47,927 bases of DNA from Candidatus Zhuqueibacterota bacterium (GTDB taxonomy: Bacteria; Zhuqueibacterota; Zhuqueibacteria; Thermofontimicrobiales; Sulfurfontimicrobiaceae). Below are positions 8,546-15,813 of this stretch, in pieces (the stretch's first letter is position 1; the number at the start of each line of letters is the position of its first letter). The stretch is from contig JAFGMA010000284.1 in NCBI GenBank assembly GCA_016927835.1, positions 1-47,927 of the forward strand. The letters are read 5' to 3'. The notes beneath the pieces are model-generated. The model was not told the DNA's origin. It was given only the letters and a program-made list of their open reading frames with translations, and did no database searches. Position numbers and translations under genes: made by a program.

Positions 8546-8570
8546 CTCTGCGAACTCAGCGTCTCTGCGT
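8546..8570. repeat. Right inverted repeat of GxxExxY cassette
   Basis: CTCTGCGAACTCAGCGTCTC followed by TGCGT, imperfect inverted match of 8272-8295. Together they define a ~300-bp cassette around the deleted GxxExxY gene. Confidence 0.6.
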
Positions 8571-8645
8571 TATGATAAATATCGACTTATATCTAATAGA
8601 TTTAATACCTTTGATACGACGCTCTCACAAACCAGGAGCAATAAA

Positions 8646-10127
8646 ATGAAATTCCAATATCTGATACCTTTGTTTATCATCCTGCTTTTCTCCGCGGGCT
8701 TCGCCGAGGATTGGCAGGTTTTTGGGGGAGACAGTCTGCATTCGAGATTTGCGGCTGAGACATCCGATACCCTGTATCGCGATCAGCTATGGTTATATGA
8801 GGCAGGAGGACCCATCTTCGCATCGCCAATTATTCACGATCATACGGTTTATTTCGCCTCGATTGATAATTATGTTTATGCCGCAATCGATAGCACCGGT
8901 CAAATAAAATGGCAATGCAAGCTCGGAAATTGGATCGAATCGAGTCCCACCGTGGCGAACGGGATGGTGTATGTGGGCTGTATGGACCATAAGCTGTATG
9001 CGATCAATGCCGAATCCGGAACCATCGCCTGGGAATTTGCCACCGGTTCCTGGATCGAATCATCGCCACTGGTTGTGGACGCGTCCTTGTATGTCGGCGG
9101 AACCGACCATACCTTATATTGTCTGGATGCGCTGACAGGCGAGGAAAAATGGCGCTTTTCCGCCGGCAAGGATGTCTGTTCATCACCGGTTTATTTTGAC
9201 CAGATGATCTTTTTCGGATCAGATGACGGCTGCTTTTATGCGGTTGATACGCAGGGACAACTAGTCTGGAAATACGATACCGGCGGCTACAGCATTTATG
9301 CCTCACCTTCAGCCGCAGATTCTGTCATCGTCATCGGCACGATTGACAACGGAGCCCTTGCTGCCCGCACAACCGGTCGCATCGAGTCGATCAACAATGA
9401 AATTCTTGGTCTGGATGCATATACCGGTGAAGTGAGATGGCAAATCGCAACCGAAGCATTCGGACTGATGCACGCCAGTCCGGCAATCGCGTATGGCAAA
9501 GTATATTATCCCACCGATCAGGCGCATCTCCACGCAATTGATTTGAAGACCGGGGAGCGTCTCTGGGAAATCGTTACTCCCGACAGTTCGATGATCTGGG
9601 CGTCACCCGCTGTAGCTGCCGGCGTGGTATATGTCACAACCTACCAGGGCAATTTGTATCTTTTCGGCGCGGATTCCGGCAACGCGCTGGGTCAGCTCAA
9701 AGTAACTGAAGGCGATGCGTATATCCACTCCTCCCCTGCGATTGCGGATAATTTTTTATATTTCGGCGATAGCAGCGGTAAACTGTACGCGTTCGGGAAA
9801 TTGGCACAAACGCCATCATTCGTCAGGACACCAGACCAATTAAGCCCGGACACGTATGCGCTCTCACAAAATTATCCCAATCCGTTTAATTCACAGACGC
9901 AAATCCGCTATTCGCTGTTGAAGCCAGCGCATGTGAAAATAAAAATTTATAATAGCAGGGGGCAGCTTATCCGAACATTGGCGAATCGAAATCATCAGCC
10001 CGGTACGTACCAATTGAATTGGAATGGTCTGGATGATTCCGGCATGGAGGTCGCCAGCGGCGTATACGCCTATCGAATCGAGGCTGATGACTTTGCACGA
10101 TCGTACCGAATGCTGTTTATCAAATAG
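8646..10127 (+). CDS. Secreted PQQ-type beta-propeller protein with C-terminal sorting domain
   Basis: 493 residues from the ATG at 8646, with AGGAG ~8 bases upstream and an immediate signal peptide (FQYLIPLFIILLFSAGFAE); longer in-frame starts would bury the signal. At least seven repeats of the form 'SSP...YVG..D..LYALD..TG...W.F.TG' (for example WIESSPTVANGMVYVGCMDH, SSPLVVDASLYVGGTDHTLY) form an eight-bladed-type PQQ-like propeller. No quinoprotein dehydrogenase active site is evident, so binding or assembly is more likely than catalysis. The last ~85 residues start at LSQNYPNPFNSQTQIRYSL and are a FlgD-Ig/type IX-style tail, so the protein is probably delivered to the cell surface. Confidence 0.9.
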   Translation: MKFQYLIPLFIILLFSAGFAEDWQVFGGDSLHSRFAAETSDTLYRDQLWLYEAGGPIFASPIIHDHTVYFASIDNYVYAAIDSTGQIKWQCKLGNWIESSPTVANGMVYVGCMDHKLYAINAESGTIAWEFATGSWIESSPLVVDASLYVGGTDHTLYCLDALTGEEKWRFSAGKDVCSSPVYFDQMIFFGSDDGCFYAVDTQGQLVWKYDTGGYSIYASPSAADSVIVIGTIDNGALAARTTGRIESINNEILGLDAYTGEVRWQIATEAFGLMHASPAIAYGKVYYPTDQAHLHAIDLKTGERLWEIVTPDSSMIWASPAVAAGVVYVTTYQGNLYLFGADSGNALGQLKVTEGDAYIHSSPAIADNFLYFGDSSGKLYAFGKLAQTPSFVRTPDQLSPDTYALSQNYPNPFNSQTQIRYSLLKPAHVKIKIYNSRGQLIRTLANRNHQPGTYQLNWNGLDDSGMEVASGVYAYRIEADDFARSYRMLFIK

Positions 10128-10297
10128 CGGAATCACATCATCATTCGTGAGGCATCGAAGACAGGCTCTGCCCGCGCAATTCCAACTGGCGTAAAAAATA
10201 TGTCAATCGGGCATTTGAAATTCACCCTGATTTTCATCCCATCGGGCGATGATGAAGGTGCTTGATCAGGTATCCATTTAATTGAAGGAGACGGAAA

Positions 10298-10804
10298 TTG
10301 AAAAAAACGCTGATTGTTTACGCATCGAGCCATGGCTGCACAGAAAGTTGTGCCTACAAACTTGCGGAAAGTCTTCCCGTGCAACCAGAAATGATAAATT
10401 TGAAGCAAACCGGTAAAATCGATCTATCGGCGTTCGATATGGTACTCATCGGTGGCTCAATCCATGCCGGAAAAATGCAGAGAAAGGTCAAGCAGTTCTG
10501 TTCGAAGCACCTTTCGGAATTGATTCAAAAACAGATTGGATTATTTCTGTGCTGCATGGAGCAGGATGCCGAAAAAGCGCAACAGCAATTCGATAGTGCA
10601 TATCCCGCAGAGCTTCGGCAGATCTCCCTGGCAAATGGTTTTTTCGGAGGGGAATTCAACTTCGAGAAAATGAATGCGCTGCAGCGCTATATCATAAAAA
10701 AAATTGCCAAAACCGATAAGAGCATTTCGAGAATATCCGAAAAAAATATTTCCGAATTTGCATCAATTGTCTCAAAACAACTAAAAAGTCCTGGGGAAAA
10801 ATGA
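10298..10804 (+). CDS. Flavodoxin-domain protein (HemG-like)
   Basis: 168 residues. N-terminal TLIVYASSHGCTESCAYKLA matches the FMN phosphate-binding loop of flavodoxins (T/S-x-T/S-G-x-T/S form, here YASSHGCTE), and FDMVLIGGSIHAGKM resembles the isoalloxazine-binding loop of the menaquinone-dependent protoporphyrinogen oxidase/flavodoxin group. The start is a TTG with GGAG at a 7-base gap; no in-frame ATG is suitable. The next gene, an FMN-binding lipoprotein, begins just after the stop, so the two are translated together. A role in quinone or envelope electron transfer is inferred; a HemG role in heme synthesis is possible but no heme genes are nearby. Confidence 0.82.
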   Translation: MKKTLIVYASSHGCTESCAYKLAESLPVQPEMINLKQTGKIDLSAFDMVLIGGSIHAGKMQRKVKQFCSKHLSELIQKQIGLFLCCMEQDAEKAQQQFDSAYPAELRQISLANGFFGGEFNFEKMNALQRYIIKKIAKTDKSISRISEKNISEFASIVSKQLKSPGEK

Positions 10805-10805
10805 A

Positions 10806-11219
10806 ATGCTCAAAGCGAAATTGCTGATTGCTTTCAGCCTCATTATAATGTGCCTGGGTTTCACCGGATGCTTCGAAATTGGTGATATAGAAATTGCTGA
10901 TATCGATTTTAAATCAGTGAAAACAGGCACATACACGGCAACGTGCGATAAAAAAATTGTAAAAGCGACCGTGACGGTTGAGGTGGAAAATAATAGGGTG
11001 ACGAACATTCAGATTATCAAACATGAATGCGGAAAAGGCAAAAAAGCCGAAGTCATCGTCAAGCAAGTTATTGATTCGCAATCGCTGATGGTGGAGACGA
11101 TCACTGGCGCAACCGGCAGCAGCAAAGTGATCCTGAAAGCCATCGAGTCCGCACTGAAACAGGGATTATCTGAAAACCGTGTACCGGCAGATTCCCTGCT
11201 TGAAATGAAACAGCCGTAG
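10806..11219 (+). CDS. FMN-binding domain lipoprotein
   Basis: 137 residues. Signal peptide with lipobox LGFTGC, so anchored to a membrane on the outer side. The FMN_bind domain (about 38-125) ends with TITGATGSSKVILKAIESAL; the [S/T]GATxSS motif is where ApbE attaches FMN covalently through a threonine in Nqr/Rnf-type subunits. Domain length is that of single-domain FMN_bind proteins involved in extracytoplasmic flavin transfer. It starts 1 base after the flavodoxin stop codon, with AGTCCTGGGGAAAA as leader. The pair suggests electrons passing from a cytosolic flavodoxin to a periplasmic flavoprotein, but no membrane link is encoded here. Confidence 0.88.
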   Translation: MLKAKLLIAFSLIIMCLGFTGCFEIGDIEIADIDFKSVKTGTYTATCDKKIVKATVTVEVENNRVTNIQIIKHECGKGKKAEVIVKQVIDSQSLMVETITGATGSSKVILKAIESALKQGLSENRVPADSLLEMKQP

Positions 11220-11250
11220 CTTCATTCTCGTTTTTCAGAATCCACTCACC

Positions 11251-12129
11251 ATGAAAACATTCATCAACTGTCATATCGGCGCCCTCGGCGATTTTATTCT
11301 CACTCTGCCCGCGCTTCAGAGCCTCAGAAATAGCCTGGGCAAAATCCATTTGCTGGGATTAGGTCGACCTGACTATATGCAATTGGCAGTCGCTTTCGGG
11401 CTATTGGATTCGTATCTTGATTTCGAATCGCGCATTATGATCGATTTTCTCGACGGTGCGTCGCTGCCTCCTGAAATCGATTCTGTTGCCGGCGGCGTAT
11501 TCTGGTTTGCCAATGCCGGCAAACCGATCTCGCTGCTGAAAAAAAAAGCTATTCTGCCGGTCATTGAAATTCCCCCGATCCCGCTCCCCGGCATGCACAC
11601 CGCGCAATATTATTTCAAAACCGTCCAAACTCATTTCAGGTTGACAACGCCGTTCGTGCATTCATTCTGCCTCGCATCTGACGTCCCACATCACCACAGT
11701 GCGCTCATTCATCCGGGCAGCGGAAGTCCGCGCAAGAATTATTCGCTACAATTTTATCGCGATATCGCCGATGAATTGGCGCGGTTGGGCTATGTGGATG
11801 TACGATTCATTTTCGGACCAGTTGAGCGCGAAACCATCAATCCGCATGATTTGAGTGGCGCGCGAATAGAGCAGCCGGAAAATGCAGCGGCTTTGGCGCA
11901 GTTGCTTGCGGGCGCAGCGCTCTATATCGGCAATGATTCAGGCGTGAGTCACCTGTCAGGTATCCTGGGCACGCGAACCATCGCCCTGTACAAAAACACG
12001 GATCCGCGCGTCTGGGGTGCCCTGGGGCAAGAGGTTAAGCACATCGTGGCTGCGGATGAACGAACTGCTTTTTCTGAAATAATGCGCGTCTTGGGGAATG
12101 AACAGGATTGGCAAGTGTTGGAAAAATAA
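11251..12129 (+). CDS. Glycosyltransferase family 9 (heptosyltransferase-like)
   Basis: 292 residues. N-terminal IGALGDFILTLPALQSLR is the GT9 start motif (G-x-x-GD-x-x-x-x-P-x-L). The C-terminal half has HPGSGSPRKNY near 150-160 and IGNDSGVSHLSGILGTRTIALY near 235, the nucleotide-sugar binding part of ADP-heptose:LPS transferases. Likely adds a heptose or other sugar to lipopolysaccharide core at the inner face of the inner membrane. After the TAA stop the same frame stays open for 59 more codons (see 12130-12309). Confidence 0.9.
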   Translation: MKTFINCHIGALGDFILTLPALQSLRNSLGKIHLLGLGRPDYMQLAVAFGLLDSYLDFESRIMIDFLDGASLPPEIDSVAGGVFWFANAGKPISLLKKKAILPVIEIPPIPLPGMHTAQYYFKTVQTHFRLTTPFVHSFCLASDVPHHHSALIHPGSGSPRKNYSLQFYRDIADELARLGYVDVRFIFGPVERETINPHDLSGARIEQPENAAALAQLLAGAALYIGNDSGVSHLSGILGTRTIALYKNTDPRVWGALGQEVKHIVAADERTAFSEIMRVLGNEQDWQVLEK

Positions 12130-12309
12130 GTCGGTCACCTCAATTTGAGTGACTCCAAATTGCGCGGTGTGTCCGTTTATGCCGATAGCATCCTCAAAGA
12201 ACACCGGCTTACGGGCGATTCGCTGCGGTTCAAGCAGATTTTAAAGCGCATTGAACTGCCGGTGATTCGGGAAGCCGAATTTCAATTTGCATCTCCAAAG
12301 CGCAGTTAA
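12130..12309 (+). pseudogene. Orphan in-frame open stretch after the GT9 stop
   Basis: Directly after the TAA of the GT9 gene, in the same frame, 59 sense codons run to a TAA at 12307. The translation has protein-like composition (segments such as GVSVYADSILKEHRLTGDSL and FKQILKRIELPVI) and codon use like the neighbours. It has no ATG and no Shine-Dalgarno; the first possible start is a TTG at about 12145. It may be the C-terminal remnant of a decayed gene, or the real GT9 C-terminus cut off by a nonsense mutation. I do not recognise its family. Confidence 0.35.
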
Positions 12310-12585
12310 AACAAAGCTTGCAACGAAGCAAAAAAGTGACTATGGAATTTAATCCGATTCGCAGGGTAGCGTGTTACCTTTATGGGATTTTTCGTTACTT
12401 ATTGATATTTCTTCTTGAACGCCCAATGATCCGGAGAGTATTCATAATAATTGGGTAAAAAGCCTGATATGGCACAGCTCATTTGAATTTTATCTGTTAA
12501 GGCTCATCAACCTGGAACCTTGAATGTTGAGCCGTTCAAGCCAGGATACAAATATCATATATCCAATTTACTCATCATCCGGTTG
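12310..12585. other. Intergenic region without recognisable content
   Basis: Between the orphan stretch (+) and rarA (-, convergent). AT-rich, no supported ORF, no clear U-tract terminator or repeat seen. Confidence 0.3.
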
Positions 12586-13914
12586 CTACCGCCTCTTCTG
12601 CTGCCACCAGCGCATCAGGCGTTCTTTCAGTTTCAATTCATGCCCGATGTCGGTGGGGTGATAATAGATTTTATGTTTTAATTTTTCGGGCAGATATGTC
12701 TCATCAACAAAGTGTCCGGGGAAATCATGTGGATATTGATAGCCATCGGCATATCCGAATTGCTCCATCAATTTCGTCGGCGCATTTCGCAGGTGCATCG
12801 GGATCGGTTCATCCGGGTATTTCTTGACATCCTCCATTGCAGCCTTGATGGCGAGGTACGAGGCGTTGCTTTTGTTCGCCGATGCCAGGTACGTCGTTGT
12901 CTGCGCCAGAACCAGTTGTCCTTCAGGCATACCGATATACGTGACCGCGGTGAAGGCGGATGTCGCAATTACCAGCGCCAGGGGATCTGCGTTGCCAATG
13001 TCTTCCGATGCCAGGATCACCAGCCGGCGTGCAATAAACTTTGGATCTTCTCCGGAATCCAGCATGCGTGCCAGATAATGCAATGCCGCATCCGGATCGC
13101 TGCCGCGCACACTTTTGATGAAAGCCGAGATGGTGTCGTAATGCGCATCGCCGGTTTTATCGTAGCGGGCGATCCGTCGCTGAAGCGTTTCCTCAAGAAT
13201 GGATTGCGTAATGATTTTTTGACCGTCTGCCGAACGCTGCGCAAACCTGGCAGCCAGTTCAATTGTATTCAGGGCAATTCTGGCATCGCCACCGGACAAT
13301 TTGACCAGCATTTCGAGCACACCGGCATCGAATTCCAGATTCTCGCGTTCGATTTGGGTATCGGTTTTGAGCGCCCTGTCGATGATGCTGCGAATATCGC
13401 TTTCGGTCAGTGCGTGCAGTTGATACACGCGACAGCGCGAAAGCAGCGGCGAAATCACTTCAAACGAGGGATTTTCAGTCGTGGCGCCAATGAGGCAAAT
13501 CGTGCCATCTTCCACGCTGTGCAGCAGGGCATCCTGTTGGGCTTTGTTGAAGCGGTGAATTTCATCGATGAATAATACGGTTCGCTGCCCAAGTGATTTG
13601 CGATTGACTTCGGCTTTTTCAATGATTTTCCGAACCTCACCCACGCCGGACGTCACCGCACTAATCGCGTAAAACACCGATTCAGTTTCCCTGGCAATGA
13701 TTTTTGCCAATGTGGTTTTGCCCACGCCGGGCGGTCCCCAGAAAATCATTGAAATCAAATCATCGTGCTCGATGGCGTTTCGCAGCACTTTCCCCGCTCC
13801 CACCAGATGCGCCTGCCCCATAAACTCATCCAGTGTCTGCGGACGCACGCGATCAGCAAGCGGGATGGAGGCGTTCGCAGCCTCCCGTGCGGTTTTTTCG
13901 AAAAGGTCCGTCAT
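12586..13914 (-). CDS. rarA: Replication-associated recombination protein A (AAA+ ATPase)
   Basis: 442 residues, typical for RarA/MgsA. Walker A GPPGVGKT at 60-67, Walker B LFIDEIHR at 114-121, sensor-1 GATTENPS at 143-150, followed by the family's lid and C-terminal tetramerisation domain ([32 protein letters not shown]). RarA acts at stalled replication forks with single-strand-binding protein. The ATG at 13914 has no clear Shine-Dalgarno. It lies downstream of galT on the same strand with an 84-base gap; no functional link. Confidence 0.96.
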   Translation of the reverse strand: MTDLFEKTAREAANASIPLADRVRPQTLDEFMGQAHLVGAGKVLRNAIEHDDLISMIFWGPPGVGKTTLAKIIARETESVFYAISAVTSGVGEVRKIIEKAEVNRKSLGQRTVLFIDEIHRFNKAQQDALLHSVEDGTICLIGATTENPSFEVISPLLSRCRVYQLHALTESDIRSIIDRALKTDTQIERENLEFDAGVLEMLVKLSGGDARIALNTIELAARFAQRSADGQKIITQSILEETLQRRIARYDKTGDAHYDTISAFIKSVRGSDPDAALHYLARMLDSGEDPKFIARRLVILASEDIGNADPLALVIATSAFTAVTYIGMPEGQLVLAQTTTYLASANKSNASYLAIKAAMEDVKKYPDEPIPMHLRNAPTKLMEQFGYADGYQYPHDFPGHFVDETYLPEKLKHKIYYHPTDIGHELKLKERLMRWWQQKRR

Positions 13915-13998
13915 TTTATCATGATTGTATGATTGCGTTTTTTGGAGTAATTAAAATAAAGGAAAAAAGCTGAATCAACCATTTCAGTCATAATTCTT

Positions 13999-15045
13999 TT
14001 ATGCGCTCGAATAATGCGCCCCCGGCAGCTCTCTCAAGCGCCTGGCAGCACTCTCCGCAGTGAGATCGCGCTGTGGTGTTCCCAACAACTCGAAGCCCAC
14101 CATGAATTTTTTCACCGTTGCCGAGCGCAACAGCGGCGGATAATAATGTGCGTGGAAATGCCATTCCAGGTATGCCTGACCATCCGTCGGCGCTTGATGG
14201 AAGCCCATCGAAAATGGAAATGACGTTTCGAACAGGTTGTCGTAGCGTACGGTGATTTGTTTGATGATATCAGCCAGATCATCGCGTTCAGTATCGGTCA
14301 AATCGGTGAAGGAAGAAAAGTGGCGCCGGCTTAAGAGAAGTGTTTCAAAAGGCCAAACCGCCCAGAAGGGTACCAACACAACAAAACTTTCGTTTTTGCA
14401 TACGATTCGCTGATCTTCGGCAAGTTCCAATTGCAGGTAATCACATAAAAGACAGCTTTGATTCTCGGCTGAATATTGCCTGAATGAAGGCAATTCTTTT
14501 GCAGGCTCTTCCGGAATCGTTTTCGTCGCCCAGATTTGGCAATGCGGATGCGGATTGCTGCAGCCCATGATCGCGCCTTTATTTTCAAAAGGCAAGCAAT
14601 AATTGATAAACGGCAATTGACCCAGTTGGTGGTGCTGCTGTACCCAGACATCGACGACTTTGCGCAATGCCGGCAGATCGAACTCAGCCAGGGTAAGATC
14701 GTGCCGCGGTGAAAAGCAGATCACCTGACAGGTGCCTCGTTCACTGTCTGCAATCAACAGGTTCTGCTTGTGTATTTTGCCGGTGGGTGTTTTTTCCATC
14801 AGCGGTGCGAAATCATTTTCGAATACAAATGTATCCGTATACTCCGGATTTCTGATGCCGCCGGCGCGCTCATTTCCGGGACACAGGTAGCAGCCGGGGT
14901 CGTATTCGGGGCGACGTTCAATCCCGCCCTTCTCGACCTGCCCCAGCCAGGGTCGCTTCGCCCGGTGCGGAGAGACCAGTACCCATTCACGGATCAGGAT
15001 ATTGTATCGACGGTGCGGGTGTCGATTGAGATCGAACGGTTTCAA
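13999..15045 (-). CDS. galT: Galactose-1-phosphate uridylyltransferase
   Basis: 348 residues. GalT exchanges UMP between UDP-glucose and galactose-1-phosphate (Leloir pathway, cytosol). Zinc-site CYLCPGN places Cys52 and Cys55, and the active-site [10 protein letters not shown] gives His166 as the uridylylated nucleophile, at the same numbers as in E. coli GalT. HRRYN and EWVLVSPHR near the N-terminus are also standard. The start is a TTG; an in-frame TGA two codons upstream limits alternatives and only a weak AGAG precedes it. No galE or galK is adjacent. Confidence 0.96.
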   Translation of the reverse strand: MKPFDLNRHPHRRYNILIREWVLVSPHRAKRPWLGQVEKGGIERRPEYDPGCYLCPGNERAGGIRNPEYTDTFVFENDFAPLMEKTPTGKIHKQNLLIADSERGTCQVICFSPRHDLTLAEFDLPALRKVVDVWVQQHHQLGQLPFINYCLPFENKGAIMGCSNPHPHCQIWATKTIPEEPAKELPSFRQYSAENQSCLLCDYLQLELAEDQRIVCKNESFVVLVPFWAVWPFETLLLSRRHFSSFTDLTDTERDDLADIIKQITVRYDNLFETSFPFSMGFHQAPTDGQAYLEWHFHAHYYPPLLRSATVKKFMVGFELLGTPQRDLTAESAARRLRELPGAHYSSA

Positions 15046-15125
15046 AGCTCAGACTCTTTTTAAATCGTTTCGCTGCAGGAGATTGTTCTAAAGTTCATTA
15101 TTCAACCGGTATAATCGGGTGAAGC

Positions 15126-15514
15126 TTACAACCAAATAACTTCAACCGCGCTTAGTGCTGCAATTTGCATATCGCTTGTTAAGATGGGTACGTCGAGATA
15201 TTTTGCAGTAGCAACAATAAGCCGATCGTGCAATTCAAGATTTTTCAAAAACCTCGCTGTATTTACAATTTCAATATCTAAGTCTATTATCTGGTAACTG
15301 GATGAAGTCTGAATTTTTGATCTCGTAAATTCAAGGTCAATCGGGATTCTGAACCTTTCTGCAAGATATAAAATCTCAACTATTGAAATTATTGAGATGT
15401 GTATAAAGTTCTTTCCTTCATCTGCCCCGATCAATATGCTTTTTGCAGCATTTCCAATTTACCCATTTTAGAAAAATGCCTGATTACGGCAACAGTATCG
15501 GCTAAATATTCCAT
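15126..15514 (-). pseudogene. PIN-domain (VapC-like) toxin, frameshifted
   Basis: The in-frame C-terminal part (15126 to ~15457) has ISIISIVEILYLAERFRIP and ELHDRLIVATAKYLDVPILTSD, the acidic active-site pattern of PIN ribonucleases. The natural N-terminus, with the first catalytic Asp (MEYLADTVAVIRHFSKMGKL), lies upstream from an ATG at 15514 but in another frame, and ends at a TGA near 15432. One missing G around 15454-15457 would rejoin them (KMGKL-GNAAKSILIGADEG). So the gene is a one-base frameshift pseudogene unless this is a sequencing error. The ATG overlaps the end of the antitoxin gene, the usual layout for these pairs. Confidence 0.72.
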
Positions 15515-15762
15515 TTTTTTGCTCTATCAATTAGCTCTTTTGATGTTGAATTTCGTACTTCCAGAACTTCTTTTTCCAGATCCGGAATATTTTCAAAACC
15601 AATCCCTTTCCAAATCCCTTCCAGTCTTACTTTTCCTCGTGATCGCTGCTTGTACTTTAACATAATGAATTCAATAAAATCATTAACTTCGCCCAGCTTA
15701 TCCAGAGGAATTTTCTGGAGGTTGCGCTTAATTTTTCCAATATCACTTTCATGCTTTTGCAT
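15502..15762 (-). CDS. Antitoxin of PIN-toxin pair (DUF2281-like)
   Basis: 86 residues from the ATG at 15762, with AAGGA at an 8-base gap; a longer in-frame start at 15807 lacks a site. The protein is basic/acidic mixed with DKLGEVNDFIEFIMLKYKQR near the N-terminus, the 'L-x-E-V-x-D-F-I-x-F-L' pattern of small antitoxins of the DUF2281/VapB type, then GIWKG and ELIDRAKKW at the end, as in toxin-binding tails. The last 13 bases overlap the start of the toxin gene. It would bind and neutralise the PIN toxin and repress the operon; with the toxin frameshifted it may be a relic. Confidence 0.72.
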   Translation of the reverse strand: MQKHESDIGKIKRNLQKIPLDKLGEVNDFIEFIMLKYKQRSRGKVRLEGIWKGIGFENIPDLEKEVLEVRNSTSKELIDRAKKWNI

Positions 15763-15813
15763 ACACTTATTCCTTAATTTAGTGAAAGCATTTTTATTTA
15801 ATCGCAACGCTTA

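Noticed and set aside
9000..9900. Quinoprotein dehydrogenase for the propeller gene
   Set aside because: Repeats are PQQ-like but no disulfide Cys-Cys pair or catalytic Asp/Glu set typical of methanol or glucose dehydrogenases was seen.
12712..13575. 287-codon + ORF antisense to rarA
   Set aside because: Shadow frame of rarA, which has complete AAA+ motifs on the - strand.
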